17,438 nucleotides of DNA. Origin: Acidiferrobacteraceae bacterium. GTDB taxonomy: Bacteria; Pseudomonadota; Gammaproteobacteria; Acidiferrobacterales; Acidiferrobacteraceae. Location: assembly GCA_027343725.1 (NCBI GenBank), contig DAHWKH010000181.1:1-17438 (forward strand), in the 5' to 3' direction. The position numbers and the translations under genes were made by a program. Positions 6,593 to 15,616 of the stretch are shown in pieces. Numbering within the stretch: the stretch's first letter is position 1; each line of letters opens with the position of its first letter. Under the pieces are notes generated by a model. The model was not told the DNA's origin. It did no database searches and saw nothing but the letters and a program-made list of their open reading frames with translations.

Positions 6593-8389
6593 ATGCTGAG
6601 AGCGTTATGGCGACTCATGGGGCCGGACGTGCGGCGCGAATCCCTGGCCGTGTTCCTGCTCATGATCGTCGTGTCCTTGTTCGAGATGCTGGGCGTGGGC
6701 GTGGTGCTGCCGGTGGCGATGTTTCTCGTCGATCCGCACCGAGTCCTGGCGTCGCCCGCGGCGCGCCCGGTGGAATCCGTTCTGGGCGTCTCCTCGGCCG
6801 GCGGGTTCGCCGTGTTCCTCGCGTTCTTGTTGCTGGCGGTCATCGGGGTCAAGGCGCTCGTGGTCTCTTACGGCTACCGCCGCCAGTTCCGATTCGTGTT
6901 CGGCCTCCAGAAGACCTTCTCCGATCGCCTCTTGCGTGGCTACATGGCGGCGCCTTATAGCTTCCATCTACAGAACAACAGCACCGACCTTCTGAAAAAC
7001 GTGCGTGGTGAGGTGCCGATTTTGACGGACGGGGTCTTGTTGCCGGGCCTCCAGCTCGTGAGCGAGTCGATCGTCGCGCTCGCCGTACTGGCCTTGCTGA
7101 TGGTCGTGAACATCGGGCTCACGATCGGGATCGGCGCCATCCTGGCGCTGGCCTTCGGCACGATCTTTCGCGCCACGCGCGCGCGCAACGATCGCCTGGG
7201 GCGCGAGCGGCAGGCGGCTTTGACGCGCATGTACCGGTGCGCTGCGACCGGGCTTTCGGCCATCAAGGACCTGACGGTCCTCGGACGCCAGGAGGCCTTG
7301 GTCGCCGAACACGAGGATGCGACCCGGCGGTATCGCGACGTGAGCGCGTCCCAACTCGTCACGGTCCACATGCCGCGGCTCGCGGTCGAGGCGCTGGCGT
7401 TTGCCGGGCTCGTGTTCATCCTCTTGTACGCGGAATGGATCCTGCGGCAGCCGGAGGCGGCGGTGCCGCTCATGGCCATGTACGCGATGGCCGTGTTCCG
7501 GCTCATGCCGTCGTTCACCAAGATCCTGAACGCCGCCATGACCATCCGCTACAACCGCCCGACGGTGGACATCGTGGCCACGGCGCTCGCCGACATCGAA
7601 GGCCCGGAGGACCCGGCGGACGCCGAGCAGGCCCTGGCCTTCACGCGCGAGATCCATCTGCGCGGCCTGAGTTACGCCTATCCGGGAGGGGCATCCAAGG
7701 CGCTCGATCGCATCGACATCCGCATCGCCAAGGGGACATCGGTCGGGTTCGTCGGGCCCTCGGGGGCCGGCAAGAGCACGCTCGCCGATCTGGTCCTCGG
7801 CCTGTTGCAGGGCGAGGGCGGGGCCTTGCTGGTCGATGGCCAGCCGCTCGGGGCGGCGACCGTCAAGGCCTGGCGGCGGCGCATCGGCTACGTGCCCCAG
7901 CAGATCTATCTCGCCGATGACACCGTGGCCGCGAATGTGGCCTTCGGGGTGGCGCGGGATGCGATCGACGAGGAGGCCGTAGGCCGGGCGCTCGCCACGG
8001 CACAACTCGCGGAGTTCGTTGCGACCCTGCCGGCGGGGCTTTTAACCGAGATCGGCGAGCGCGGCGTGCGCCTGTCCGGCGGGCAGCGCCAACGGTTGGG
8101 GATCGCGCGCGCGTTGTATCACGACCCGGACATTTTGGTCCTGGACGAGGCCAAGGCCTCTCTCGACGGGCCGACAGAGGCGGAATTGACGGCCGCGATC
8201 GCGGGCCTGGCCGGCCGCAAGACCATGATCGTGATCGCCCATCGCCTGACCACCATCGCGCATTGCGACCAGGTGGTGTTGCTCGAAGGGGGGCGCATCA
8301 CGGCCGTGGGCCGCTTTGCCGAGCTTGCGCGCACGCACGCGTTCTTTCAGTGCGTGCAGGCAACCGGCACGGCGACGTCTTGCGGTTGA
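6593..8389 (+). CDS. ABC exporter, fused permease and ATPase (PglK/MsbA-like lipid-linked glycan flippase)
   Basis: A 598-residue half-transporter with membrane domain and ATPase in one chain. Hydrophobic segments lie near residues 20-46, 72-93, 155-190 and 266-283. The nucleotide-binding domain has Walker A GPSGAGKST (388-396), Q-loop at PQQ (435-437), signature LSGGQ (494-498), Walker B ILVLDEA (514-520, Glu519 intact), D-loop ASLD and H-loop His550. All are intact, so it should hydrolyse ATP. The N-terminal stretch (SLFEMLGVGVVLPVAMFL) resembles PglK-type oligosaccharide flippases more than lipid A-specific MsbA, but I cannot exclude the latter. It lies 52 bases after manC and just ahead of a sugar epimerase, an initiating transferase and a dehydratase, which supports export of an undecaprenyl-linked glycan. 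Substrate is inferred from context only. Confidence 0.85.
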   Translation: MLRALWRLMGPDVRRESLAVFLLMIVVSLFEMLGVGVVLPVAMFLVDPHRVLASPAARPVESVLGVSSAGGFAVFLAFLLLAVIGVKALVVSYGYRRQFRFVFGLQKTFSDRLLRGYMAAPYSFHLQNNSTDLLKNVRGEVPILTDGVLLPGLQLVSESIVALAVLALLMVVNIGLTIGIGAILALAFGTIFRATRARNDRLGRERQAALTRMYRCAATGLSAIKDLTVLGRQEALVAEHEDATRRYRDVSASQLVTVHMPRLAVEALAFAGLVFILLYAEWILRQPEAAVPLMAMYAMAVFRLMPSFTKILNAAMTIRYNRPTVDIVATALADIEGPEDPADAEQALAFTREIHLRGLSYAYPGGASKALDRIDIRIAKGTSVGFVGPSGAGKSTLADLVLGLLQGEGGALLVDGQPLGAATVKAWRRRIGYVPQQIYLADDTVAANVAFGVARDAIDEEAVGRALATAQLAEFVATLPAGLLTEIGERGVRLSGGQRQRLGIARALYHDPDILVLDEAKASLDGPTEAELTAAIAGLAGRKTMIVIAHRLTTIAHCDQVVLLEGGRITAVGRFAELARTHAFFQCVQATGTATSCG

Positions 8390-8410
8390 CGGGGATTCGG
8401 GGCGAGGCTT

Positions 8411-9295
8411 ATGCGCGTGCTGGTGACGGGCGCTTCCGGGTTCATCGGGCGTGCGCTGGTTGCGGCGCTGGCCGATTCCGGGGTGTCCGTGCGCGGCCTC
8501 GGGCGGCGCATGCAAGCGGGTGATTGGTGGCAGGCGGACCTCGCCGAGAGCGCCTCTTTGCGCGGCTGCTGCCGCGAGATCGACGCCGTCTTGCACCTCG
8601 CCGGAGTGGCCCACACGCGCACGCCCCAGGCTCGCCACGAGGCCGTCACGGTCGCGGGCACGCGCGCCCTGGTCACGGAGGCGCGCTCGGCCGGTGTCCG
8701 ACGCTTCGTGTTCGTGAGCAGCATCAAGGCCGAGTGCAGCGACGATGACTACGCGCGCAGCCGGCGCCGCGCCGAGGCCTGTGTGCGCGAGGCCGGATTC
8801 GAGAGCGCCGTGTGCGTGCGTCCGGGGCTCGTGTACGGGCCCGGGGTGGGCGGCAATCTCGCGCGCCTCTGGCGGTGCGCCGCCTGGCCCATACCGCTGC
8901 CGTGGCCCCGGGGAGGGGCGGTGCGCGCGCTCATTCATCGCGATGATCTGGTCGCGGTGTTGCGCGCGCTCCTCGTGATCCCGCCCGGCACGCAGACCTA
9001 TACCGTGACCGACGGCCACCCCTACACGCTTCATGAGATCTACAGCGCCATGCGGCTGGCACGCGGGCGTAGGATCAGCCCCTTCGGCCTGCCGCGCGAC
9101 ACGTTCGCGAGGCTTGCGCGCTGCGGCGATCGCCTGGCGGCCGTGACCCACCGGTCCTGGCCCTGGGATTCCCAGGCGCTTGCGCCGCTGCTCGAGTCGT
9201 GCTTCAGCGCCGACCGGCGGGTGTGGCAGGACCTCGGCCTGGAGCCGCGGCAGACGCTCGCGACGGCCCTTCCGGCATGGACCGCGTCATGCTGA
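8411..9295 (+). CDS. Short NAD(P)-dependent sugar epimerase/dehydratase (WbpV/WbpK-like SDR) with altered active site
   Basis: A 294-residue extended SDR protein. The dinucleotide-binding motif is intact (VTGASGFIGRAL, 5-16), as are LHLAGVAHT (61-69), FVSSIK (101-106) and RPGLVYGPGVGGNLARL (137-153). These are typical of the epimerases encoded just before wbpL in O-antigen loci. Two oddities stand out. The catalytic YxxxK reads Tyr114-A-R-S-Arg118, with Arg in place of Lys. The loop between SSIK and that Tyr is only seven residues, whereas the relatives I recall have about twenty. The frame is otherwise clean and complete, so this looks like divergence rather than a frameshift. Substrate is probably a UDP-N-acetylhexosamine derivative by context. 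Activity is uncertain. It overlaps the next gene. Confidence 0.8.
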   Translation: MRVLVTGASGFIGRALVAALADSGVSVRGLGRRMQAGDWWQADLAESASLRGCCREIDAVLHLAGVAHTRTPQARHEAVTVAGTRALVTEARSAGVRRFVFVSSIKAECSDDDYARSRRRAEACVREAGFESAVCVRPGLVYGPGVGGNLARLWRCAAWPIPLPWPRGGAVRALIHRDDLVAVLRALLVIPPGTQTYTVTDGHPYTLHEIYSAMRLARGRRISPFGLPRDTFARLARCGDRLAAVTHRSWPWDSQALAPLLESCFSADRRVWQDLGLEPRQTLATALPAWTASC

Positions 9296-10253
9296 GCGCG
9301 GACATCGCGCCGCCCCTCGGGCGCGCGATCGCCGAGGGGGTCGGGATTGCGTGTCTGACCTGGCTCTTGAGTCGGCTCCTGTCCGACCCCCGCAACCCCT
9401 GGCAGGTCTGGGACCACCCCAATGCCCGTTCACTGCACGCGCACCCGACACCGCGCGTCGGCGGGATCGCCATCCTCATCGGCGGCGTGATCGGGTTCGC
9501 GCTCCTCCCGGAACACCCCGCACCCGGTCTCCTCGTGGCCTTGGGGGCGCTCGGGGCGATCGCGATCCTCTCCTGGCTCGACGATCGTCGTGGGGTGAGC
9601 CCACGCCTGCGGTTGCTCGTCCATGGCGTCGCGGCCTGTGTCGCGGTGCTCGCCTGTGCGCGCTGGCCGGTCGCCGTCCTGCCCGGTATCCGATTCCCGC
9701 TCGCGGCCCCGTGGGCGGTTGCGCTCATGACGGTATTTCTCGTCTGGACCATCAACCTCTACAACTTCATGGACGGGATGGACGGCTTCGCGGGCGGCAT
9801 GGCGGTGTGCGGCTTCGGTGCGCTGGCGGCGCTTGCCCTGCGCGCGCAGGACCTCGGTTACGCGCGCGCGGCTCTGGTGATCGCGTTCTCGGCCCTCGGC
9901 TTCACGATCAGCAACTTCCCGCCGGCGCGGCTCTTCATGGGCGACCTCGGGGCGACGACGCTCGGATTCGCCGCCGGCCTCATGATTCTCATCGGGGCCG
10001 AGCGCGGGGATTTTCCGGTGTGGGCGGGGCTTGTCGTCTTCTCTCCGTTTTTCGTGGACGCCACCGCCACCCTGATCCGTCGGCTCGTGCGCGGGGAGCA
10101 CCCGATGGCCGCGCACCGCGAACACTATTATCAGCGCGCGGTGCGCTTGGGGTTCGGGCATCGGAGCGTCGTTCTCGGGGAGTACGCCCTGATGGCGCTG
10201 TGCGCCGCGGGCGCCTATCTGGCGCTCGGCAGGCCCGCCGGCGTGCAATGGGC

Positions 10254-10259
10254 TATACT
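10254..10259 (+). promoter_or_regulatory. Possible -10 element inside the end of wbpL
   Basis: TATACT matches the sigma-70 -10 consensus at five of six positions, 60 bases before the wbpM start, in a very G+C-rich coding stretch. No good -35 lies at 16-18 bases. It could give a minor internal promoter for wbpM. Weak evidence. Confidence 0.22.
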
Positions 10260-10318
10260 GGCGGCTTTGGCGGCGCTCTACGCGTTTCTCGCCCGTTGGA
10301 TACGACACAGGGAAGGTC

Positions 10319-12205
<1,887 letters not shown>

Positions 12206-12219
12206 GCGGCGGTTTCCGT

Positions 12220-12225
12220 TAGAAT
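12220..12225 (+). promoter_or_regulatory. Candidate -10 element for galU
   Basis: TAGAAT matches TATAAT at five of six positions in an otherwise G+C-rich gap, 60 bases before the galU start. No convincing -35 is seen. A transcript from here would include the hairpin and T-run at 12234-12266 in its leader. Confidence 0.35.
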
Positions 12226-12233
12226 GGCAAGAG

Positions 12234-12266
12234 GGCGGCCCGCTCCCGGCGAACCGCCATTTTTTT
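12234..12266 (+). terminator. Terminator-like hairpin and T-run between wbpM and galU
   Basis: GGCGG (12234-12238) pairs with CCGCC (12254-12258), followed by A and seven T residues (12260-12266). A longer-range pairing also exists: GGCGGTT (12208-12214) with AACCGCC (12252-12258), seven perfect pairs. The two compete for the same right arm. The stem is shorter and the loop longer than in the ihfB terminator, so strength is uncertain. It probably ends the glycan operon, and may act as an attenuator for galU. Confidence 0.55.
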
Positions 12267-12284
12267 CGACAAGGGGATTTGCTT

Positions 12285-13157
12285 GTGAGCGTAGTCAAGA
12301 AAGCGGTTTTCCCAGTGGCCGGTTTGGGCACGCGGTTCCTGCCGGCCACCAAGGCCAGCCCGAAGGAAATGCTGCCGATCGTCGACAAGCCGCTGATCCA
12401 GTACGCGGCGGAGGAGGCGATCGATGCCGGCATCACGGAACTCATTTTCGTGACCGGGCGCAGCAAGCGCGCGATCGAGGATCACTTCGACAAGGCCTAC
12501 GAACTCGAGGCGGAGCTCGAGGAGCGCGGCAAGGACAAGATCCTGCGCTCGTTGCGCGGGATCCTGCCGAAGGAGGCGACGTGCATCTATATCCGTCAGC
12601 CCGAGGCCCTGGGTCTTGGGCACGCCGTTTTGTGCGCGCGCCAGGTGGTCGGGGAAGCGCCCTTCGCGGTGATTCTGGCCGATGACCTGATCGACGCCGA
12701 GCCGTCGGCGCTGCGCCAGATGGTCTCGCTCTACGAGCATTATCACAATGCGATCATCGGCGTGCAGAATGTCGCGCGCGAGGAGACGGGGTCCTACGGT
12801 ATCGTGCGCACCCGCGCCTGGGACGACAGGCTCCACCGCCTCGAGGGCATCATCGAGAAGCCCGCCCCCGCCGAGGCGCCCTCCACGCTCGGGGTGGTGG
12901 GCCGCTATATCCTGACACCGCGAATATTCGACCTTCTCGAAAGTCTGGGCACGGGATCGGGCGGTGAGATCCAGCTCACGGACGGCATCGCCCAGCTCTT
13001 GGAACGCGAGCAGGTGTTGGCTTACGAATTCGCGGGCAAGCGCTACGATTGCGGCAGCAAACTCGGCTATCTGGAGGCGACGGTCGAGTACGCCCTGCGC
13101 CATCCCGAGCTCAAGAACGAGTTTCGCGCCTATCTGAAAGGCCTGAGCCTGTCCTAG
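12285..13157 (+). CDS. galU: UTP-glucose-1-phosphate uridylyltransferase
   Basis: A 290-residue cytoplasmic nucleotidyltransferase that makes UDP-glucose from UTP and glucose 1-phosphate, for LPS core, exopolysaccharide and galactose metabolism. The family signature AGLGTRFLPATKASPKEML begins at residue 12. ILADDLID, the GSYGIV block, IIEKPAP and the C-terminal YDCGSKLGYLEATVEYAL are all present. GTG 12285 was chosen over TTG 12279 because AAGGGG at 12271-12276 lies eight bases upstream and the N-terminus then reads MSVVKKAVFPVAG. UDP-glucose links it functionally to the glycan genes before it, but the hairpin and T-run at 12234-12266 suggest separate control. No T-rich terminator follows. 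Confidence 0.96.
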   Translation: MSVVKKAVFPVAGLGTRFLPATKASPKEMLPIVDKPLIQYAAEEAIDAGITELIFVTGRSKRAIEDHFDKAYELEAELEERGKDKILRSLRGILPKEATCIYIRQPEALGLGHAVLCARQVVGEAPFAVILADDLIDAEPSALRQMVSLYEHYHNAIIGVQNVAREETGSYGIVRTRAWDDRLHRLEGIIEKPAPAEAPSTLGVVGRYILTPRIFDLLESLGTGSGGEIQLTDGIAQLLEREQVLAYEFAGKRYDCGSKLGYLEATVEYALRHPELKNEFRAYLKGLSLS

Positions 13158-13183
13158 GACGGCGGGCGCGCCGGCCCCGCTTA

Positions 13184-13206
13184 TTCCCGCGCGCTCCGTG
13201 CGGGAA
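13184..13206. repeat. Inverted repeat after galU
   Basis: TTCCCGC (13184-13190) and GCGGGAA (13200-13206) form a perfect seven-pair stem with a nine-base loop, 26 bases past the galU stop. No T-run follows, so it is a weak terminator candidate at best. It may protect the 3' end of the galU transcript. Confidence 0.35.
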
Positions 13207-13244
13207 CCGGGCGACCCACGCTGGGCTTTGGCGCAGGAACTGGC

Positions 13245-13250
13245 TATAAT
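13245..13250 (+). promoter_or_regulatory. Probable -10 element of the dsrE promoter
   Basis: A perfect TATAAT sits 42 bases before the dsrE start in the 135-base gap after galU. The -35 position, 17 bases upstream (TGGGCT, 13222-13227), is a poor match. An activator or another sigma factor may therefore contribute. A start site near 13257 would give a leader of about 35 bases. Confidence 0.55.
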
Positions 13251-13292
13251 CCGGCGTCTTTCTTTCTTTGACCGACTGGCGGAGCAAGCACT

Positions 13293-13661
13293 ATGGCTGA
13301 CAAGCTTTTGATGATGATGGTGAATACGGACCCCCGCAACGGCTCCGAACTCGGCGCCCCGTTTTTTCAAGCGACCGTAGCCGCGGCCATGGAATACGAA
13401 GTGACTGTCGTCCTGACGGCGCGCGCCGGGGAGCTTGCCATCAAGGGCGTGGCGGAAAAATTGTTCGTGCAGGAGGGCAGCACGAAGTCGGTATACGATT
13501 TCATCAAGGATGCGCACGAGGCCGGGGTCCACTTCAAAGTGTGTACGCCGACGCTCGAGCTGTGGGGCAAGGACCTGATTCCCGAGATCGAGGAGACCGT
13601 CGGGGGCGCCTACGTGATCACGCAGGCGATGGATGACGACACCGTCACATTCACCTACTGA
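13293..13661 (+). CDS. DsrE/DsrF-family small sulfur-relay-type protein
   Basis: A 122-residue soluble protein of the DsrE/DsrF-like fold (alternating strands and helices, beginning with MMMVNTDPRNGSELGAPFFQ). It has a single cysteine, Cys84, in FKVCTPTLELWGKDL, placed where sulfur-carrier members of the superfamily can hold a persulfide. The C-terminus is acidic (AMDDDTVTFTY). DsrE-like proteins pass sulfane sulfur between partners in sulfur oxidisers and in tRNA thiolation (TusBCD). No dsr, hdr, tusA or rhodanese gene is visible here, so the partner is unknown. It has its own TATAAT-bearing promoter region. The strong start is ATG 13293, with GGCGGAG upstream. Its end overlaps hpt by 29 bases if hpt starts at 13633. 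Confidence 0.85.
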   Translation: MADKLLMMMVNTDPRNGSELGAPFFQATVAAAMEYEVTVVLTARAGELAIKGVAEKLFVQEGSTKSVYDFIKDAHEAGVHFKVCTPTLELWGKDLIPEIEETVGGAYVITQAMDDDTVTFTY

Positions 13662-14217
13662 GATCGTCTCCGGGGACGAGCACGCGGCGCGCATGGCGCA
13701 CGTGCTCGCGACCGCGGAGCGGCTCTACGGGGAGGCGGAGGTCGAGGCCGCGCTCGATCGCGTGGCGGCCGGCGTGCGCCAGGCTTTGGCGGACAGCAAT
13801 CCGATCGTCATGGTCGTGCTCCACGGGGCGCTGGTGTTCGCGGGGCACCTGTTGCCGAGGCTTTCCTTCCCGCTCTCGCTCGATTACGTGCACGCGACGC
13901 GCTATCGCGGCGCGACTCAGGGCGGCGAGCTTTCCTGGGTCGCGGGGCCCACGATGCCCGTCGCGCAGCGCACGGTGCTGCTTCTGGATGACATCCTCGA
14001 TGAAGGGACGACGCTCGCGGCGATCGCCGATGAGCTGTGCGCGCGCGGCGCGCAACGCGTCGTGAAGGCGGTGCTCGTGACCAAGCAACGGGCGCGACCC
14101 GAGGGCCTGGCCGCGGATTTCTCGGGGCTCGACGTCCCGGATCGCTATGTGTTCGGATGCGGCATGGATTACGAGGGGTATTTCAGGAACACGAAGGCGA
14201 TCTACGCGCTCCCATGA
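13633..14217 (+). CDS. hpt: Hypoxanthine-guanine phosphoribosyltransferase
   Basis: A 194-residue type I phosphoribosyltransferase that joins hypoxanthine or guanine to PRPP, giving IMP or GMP. The PRPP loop is VLLLDDILDEGTTL (115-128), with the acidic pair Asp119-Asp120. HGALVFAGHLLPRL (64-77), the HATRYRG block (88-93) and the closing YVFGCGMDYEGYFRN match the Pseudomonas-type Hpt. ATG 13633 lies inside dsrE and lacks a good Shine-Dalgarno. The next in-frame ATG, 13693, would remove 20 residues, slightly more than the relatives I recall suggest, so 13633 is preferred but uncertain. Its stop overlaps the mtnP start as ATGA. Pairing with mtnP makes sense because MtnP releases hypoxanthine. 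Confidence 0.9.
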   Translation: MTTPSHSPTEIVSGDEHAARMAHVLATAERLYGEAEVEAALDRVAAGVRQALADSNPIVMVVLHGALVFAGHLLPRLSFPLSLDYVHATRYRGATQGGELSWVAGPTMPVAQRTVLLLDDILDEGTTLAAIADELCARGAQRVVKAVLVTKQRARPEGLAADFSGLDVPDRYVFGCGMDYEGYFRNTKAIYALP

Positions 14218-14966
14218 CGATGCTCGCGATCATCGGCGGCAGCGGCTTGACGCATCTGCGTAGTCTCACGGTGCGCAAACGGCGCGTTCTGCAGACCCCT
14301 TACGGCGAACCCTCGGCGCCCATGGTGTACGGCGCGATGGGCGGACATGAGGTCATCTTCCTTCCGCGCCACGGGCACGGCCACACCATCCCCCCGCATC
14401 GCGTCAACTATCAGGCGAATCTCTGGGCTTTGAAGGAATGCGGCGTGAGCCACGTCATCGCGGTGAACGCCGTGGGCGCGATCAACGTCGCCTTCACGCC
14501 TGGGAGCCTGGTTCTCCCCGACCAGATCATCGATTACACCTACGGTCGCGCGCATACGTATTTCGGGAGCAGCCCCGAGCCTGTCACCCACGTCGATTTC
14601 AGTGAGCCCTATTGCGAGGCCTTGCGCGAGGTCCTGCGCGACGGGGCGACGCGCGCGCGTTTGGCGCTTGTGTCCGGCGCCACCTACGCGGCCACCCAGG
14701 GCCCGCGGTTCGAGACCGTGGCGGAGATCCGCAGGCTCGAGCGCGACGGCGCGGACGTCGTCGGCATGACCGGCATGCCGGAGGCCGGGCTCGCGCGCGA
14801 ACTGGGCCTGTGTTATGCGTCGCTTTCGGTGGTCGCCAACTTCGCCGCCGGCAAGGCCGAGGACGCCATCGACCTCAAGGCCATCGAGCGCACGCTCGAG
14901 TCTGGGATGACGGCGGTGCGAACACTGTTGGAGCACGCGATCCCGAGGCTCTACGATGCCTCGTGA
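14214..14966 (+). CDS. mtnP: S-methyl-5'-thioinosine phosphorylase (MTAP/PNP family)
   Basis: A 250-residue purine nucleoside phosphorylase of the MTAP/MTIP group. Signatures are AIIGGSGLTHL (5-15), the phosphate-binding PRHGHGHTIPPHRVNY (51-66), AVNAVGAI (83-90), TQGPRFETVAEI (161-172) and the substrate Met loop GMTGMPEAGLARELGL (184-199). Asn209 in VVANFAAGK aligns with the Asn of the Pseudomonas aeruginosa PA3004-type MTI phosphorylase, where true MTAPs carry Asp residues. This favours methylthioinosine over methylthioadenosine. Products would be methylthioribose 1-phosphate and hypoxanthine. ATG 14214 overlaps the hpt stop; ATG 14220 is an alternative. The frame opens further upstream, inside hpt, but the homologous N-terminus begins here. 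It converges on csiV with an eight-base gap. Confidence 0.92.
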   Translation: MTMLAIIGGSGLTHLRSLTVRKRRVLQTPYGEPSAPMVYGAMGGHEVIFLPRHGHGHTIPPHRVNYQANLWALKECGVSHVIAVNAVGAINVAFTPGSLVLPDQIIDYTYGRAHTYFGSSPEPVTHVDFSEPYCEALREVLRDGATRARLALVSGATYAATQGPRFETVAEIRRLERDGADVVGMTGMPEAGLARELGLCYASLSVVANFAAGKAEDAIDLKAIERTLESGMTAVRTLLEHAIPRLYDAS

Positions 14967-14974
14967 ATCGACCC

Positions 14975-15550
14975 TTATCCGCGCGCCGGGACCGTTCCGT
15001 GGTAGGGCGTGATGAGCACGAGCGCGCCGAATTTCGGGTGGTCGAAGTAGTTCGTGCGGTAGAGCGCCATGGGGCGCGATTCGGCGAGCTGAAAGACCGG
15101 CGCCGAGCCGCCGAGGACCCCCTGCGGGGGTGTGTAATGGAGGTCCAGAGCGACGTGGAGGAGCCGCCATTGGAACACGCGGACCACGCCCTTCAGGCGC
15201 CCGTCGACGTGGCTTGCGATGCGGATCGCCTTGGTGGCCCGCAAAGGGACCGCGTTCTGGACCCAGCTCGCCGCGGCGAGGATGGTGTAATGCGGGTGGC
15301 CGCTTAAAAGCCGCTCGTCGTGCGCCAGGGTCGAGCCGGCCGGGAGCGTGGTGCTCGGCTTCAAGGCCTTGCGATAACCGCTCACGGGCTGGATCTTCTC
15401 CTGGTTCCAGTGTTCGTGGCCGTCGAGTTTGCGCAGATGATTGGCGAACACGAGGACCTGGACTTCGTACAGGGGCTGTTTCGCGGCGAGCGCAAGCGGA
15501 GCCAGGGCGAGACTCGCGACGAGGATCGAGGTGAACAATGTCAGGCGCAC
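14975..15550 (-). CDS. csiV: CsiV-family exported protein
   Basis: A 191-residue protein with a clear Sec signal peptide: basic MR, a hydrophobic core to about residue 20, and a likely cut after LALA at 22 or 23. It is therefore probably periplasmic. The mature start YEVQVLVFANH and the ending around FDHPKFGALVLITPY match CsiV, a peptidoglycan-binding protein first described in Vibrio cholerae as needed with lytic factors. It is shorter than the Vibrio protein. The start is GTG at 15550-15548 with GGAG six bases upstream on the minus strand. Position between mtnP and mfd is as in Pseudomonas, which strengthens the call, though def is inserted here. Its role in this organism is unknown. Confidence 0.8.
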   Translation of the reverse strand: MRLTLFTSILVASLALAPLALAAKQPLYEVQVLVFANHLRKLDGHEHWNQEKIQPVSGYRKALKPSTTLPAGSTLAHDERLLSGHPHYTILAAASWVQNAVPLRATKAIRIASHVDGRLKGVVRVFQWRLLHVALDLHYTPPQGVLGGSAPVFQLAESRPMALYRTNYFDHPKFGALVLITPYHGTVPARG

Positions 15551-15560
15551 GGGACGCTCC

Positions 15561-15589
15561 TTCAGACAAACGCGCTAGGGCGCTAGTAT
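15561..15589 (+). promoter_or_regulatory. Candidate sigma-70 promoter for def in the csiV-def divergent gap
   Basis: TTCAGA (15561-15566) and TAGTAT (15584-15589) are separated by exactly 17 bases. Each matches the consensus at four of six positions. The predicted start lies near 15596, before the G-rich ribosome-binding site at 15604-15609. A GCGCTAG direct repeat with eight-base period (15572-15578, 15580-15586) lies in the spacer and overlaps the -10. Confidence 0.45.
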
Positions 15590-15616
15590 GGTGGGGAATC
15601 GACGGGGGGTAAAGTC

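Noticed and set aside
5107..6852. A 581-codon open frame on the minus strand opposite manC
   Set aside because: It is antisense to a gene with intact motifs, its product is rich in Arg, His and Pro without any recognisable domain, and long antisense frames are expected in G+C-rich DNA.
13184..13206. The hairpin after galU as an intrinsic terminator
   Set aside because: The stem is perfect but is followed by G+C-rich sequence with no T-run; listed only as an inverted repeat.
14202..15569. A 455-codon minus-strand frame covering mtnP and csiV
   Set aside because: It conflicts with two recognised genes in other frames, and its product is compositionally a shadow.
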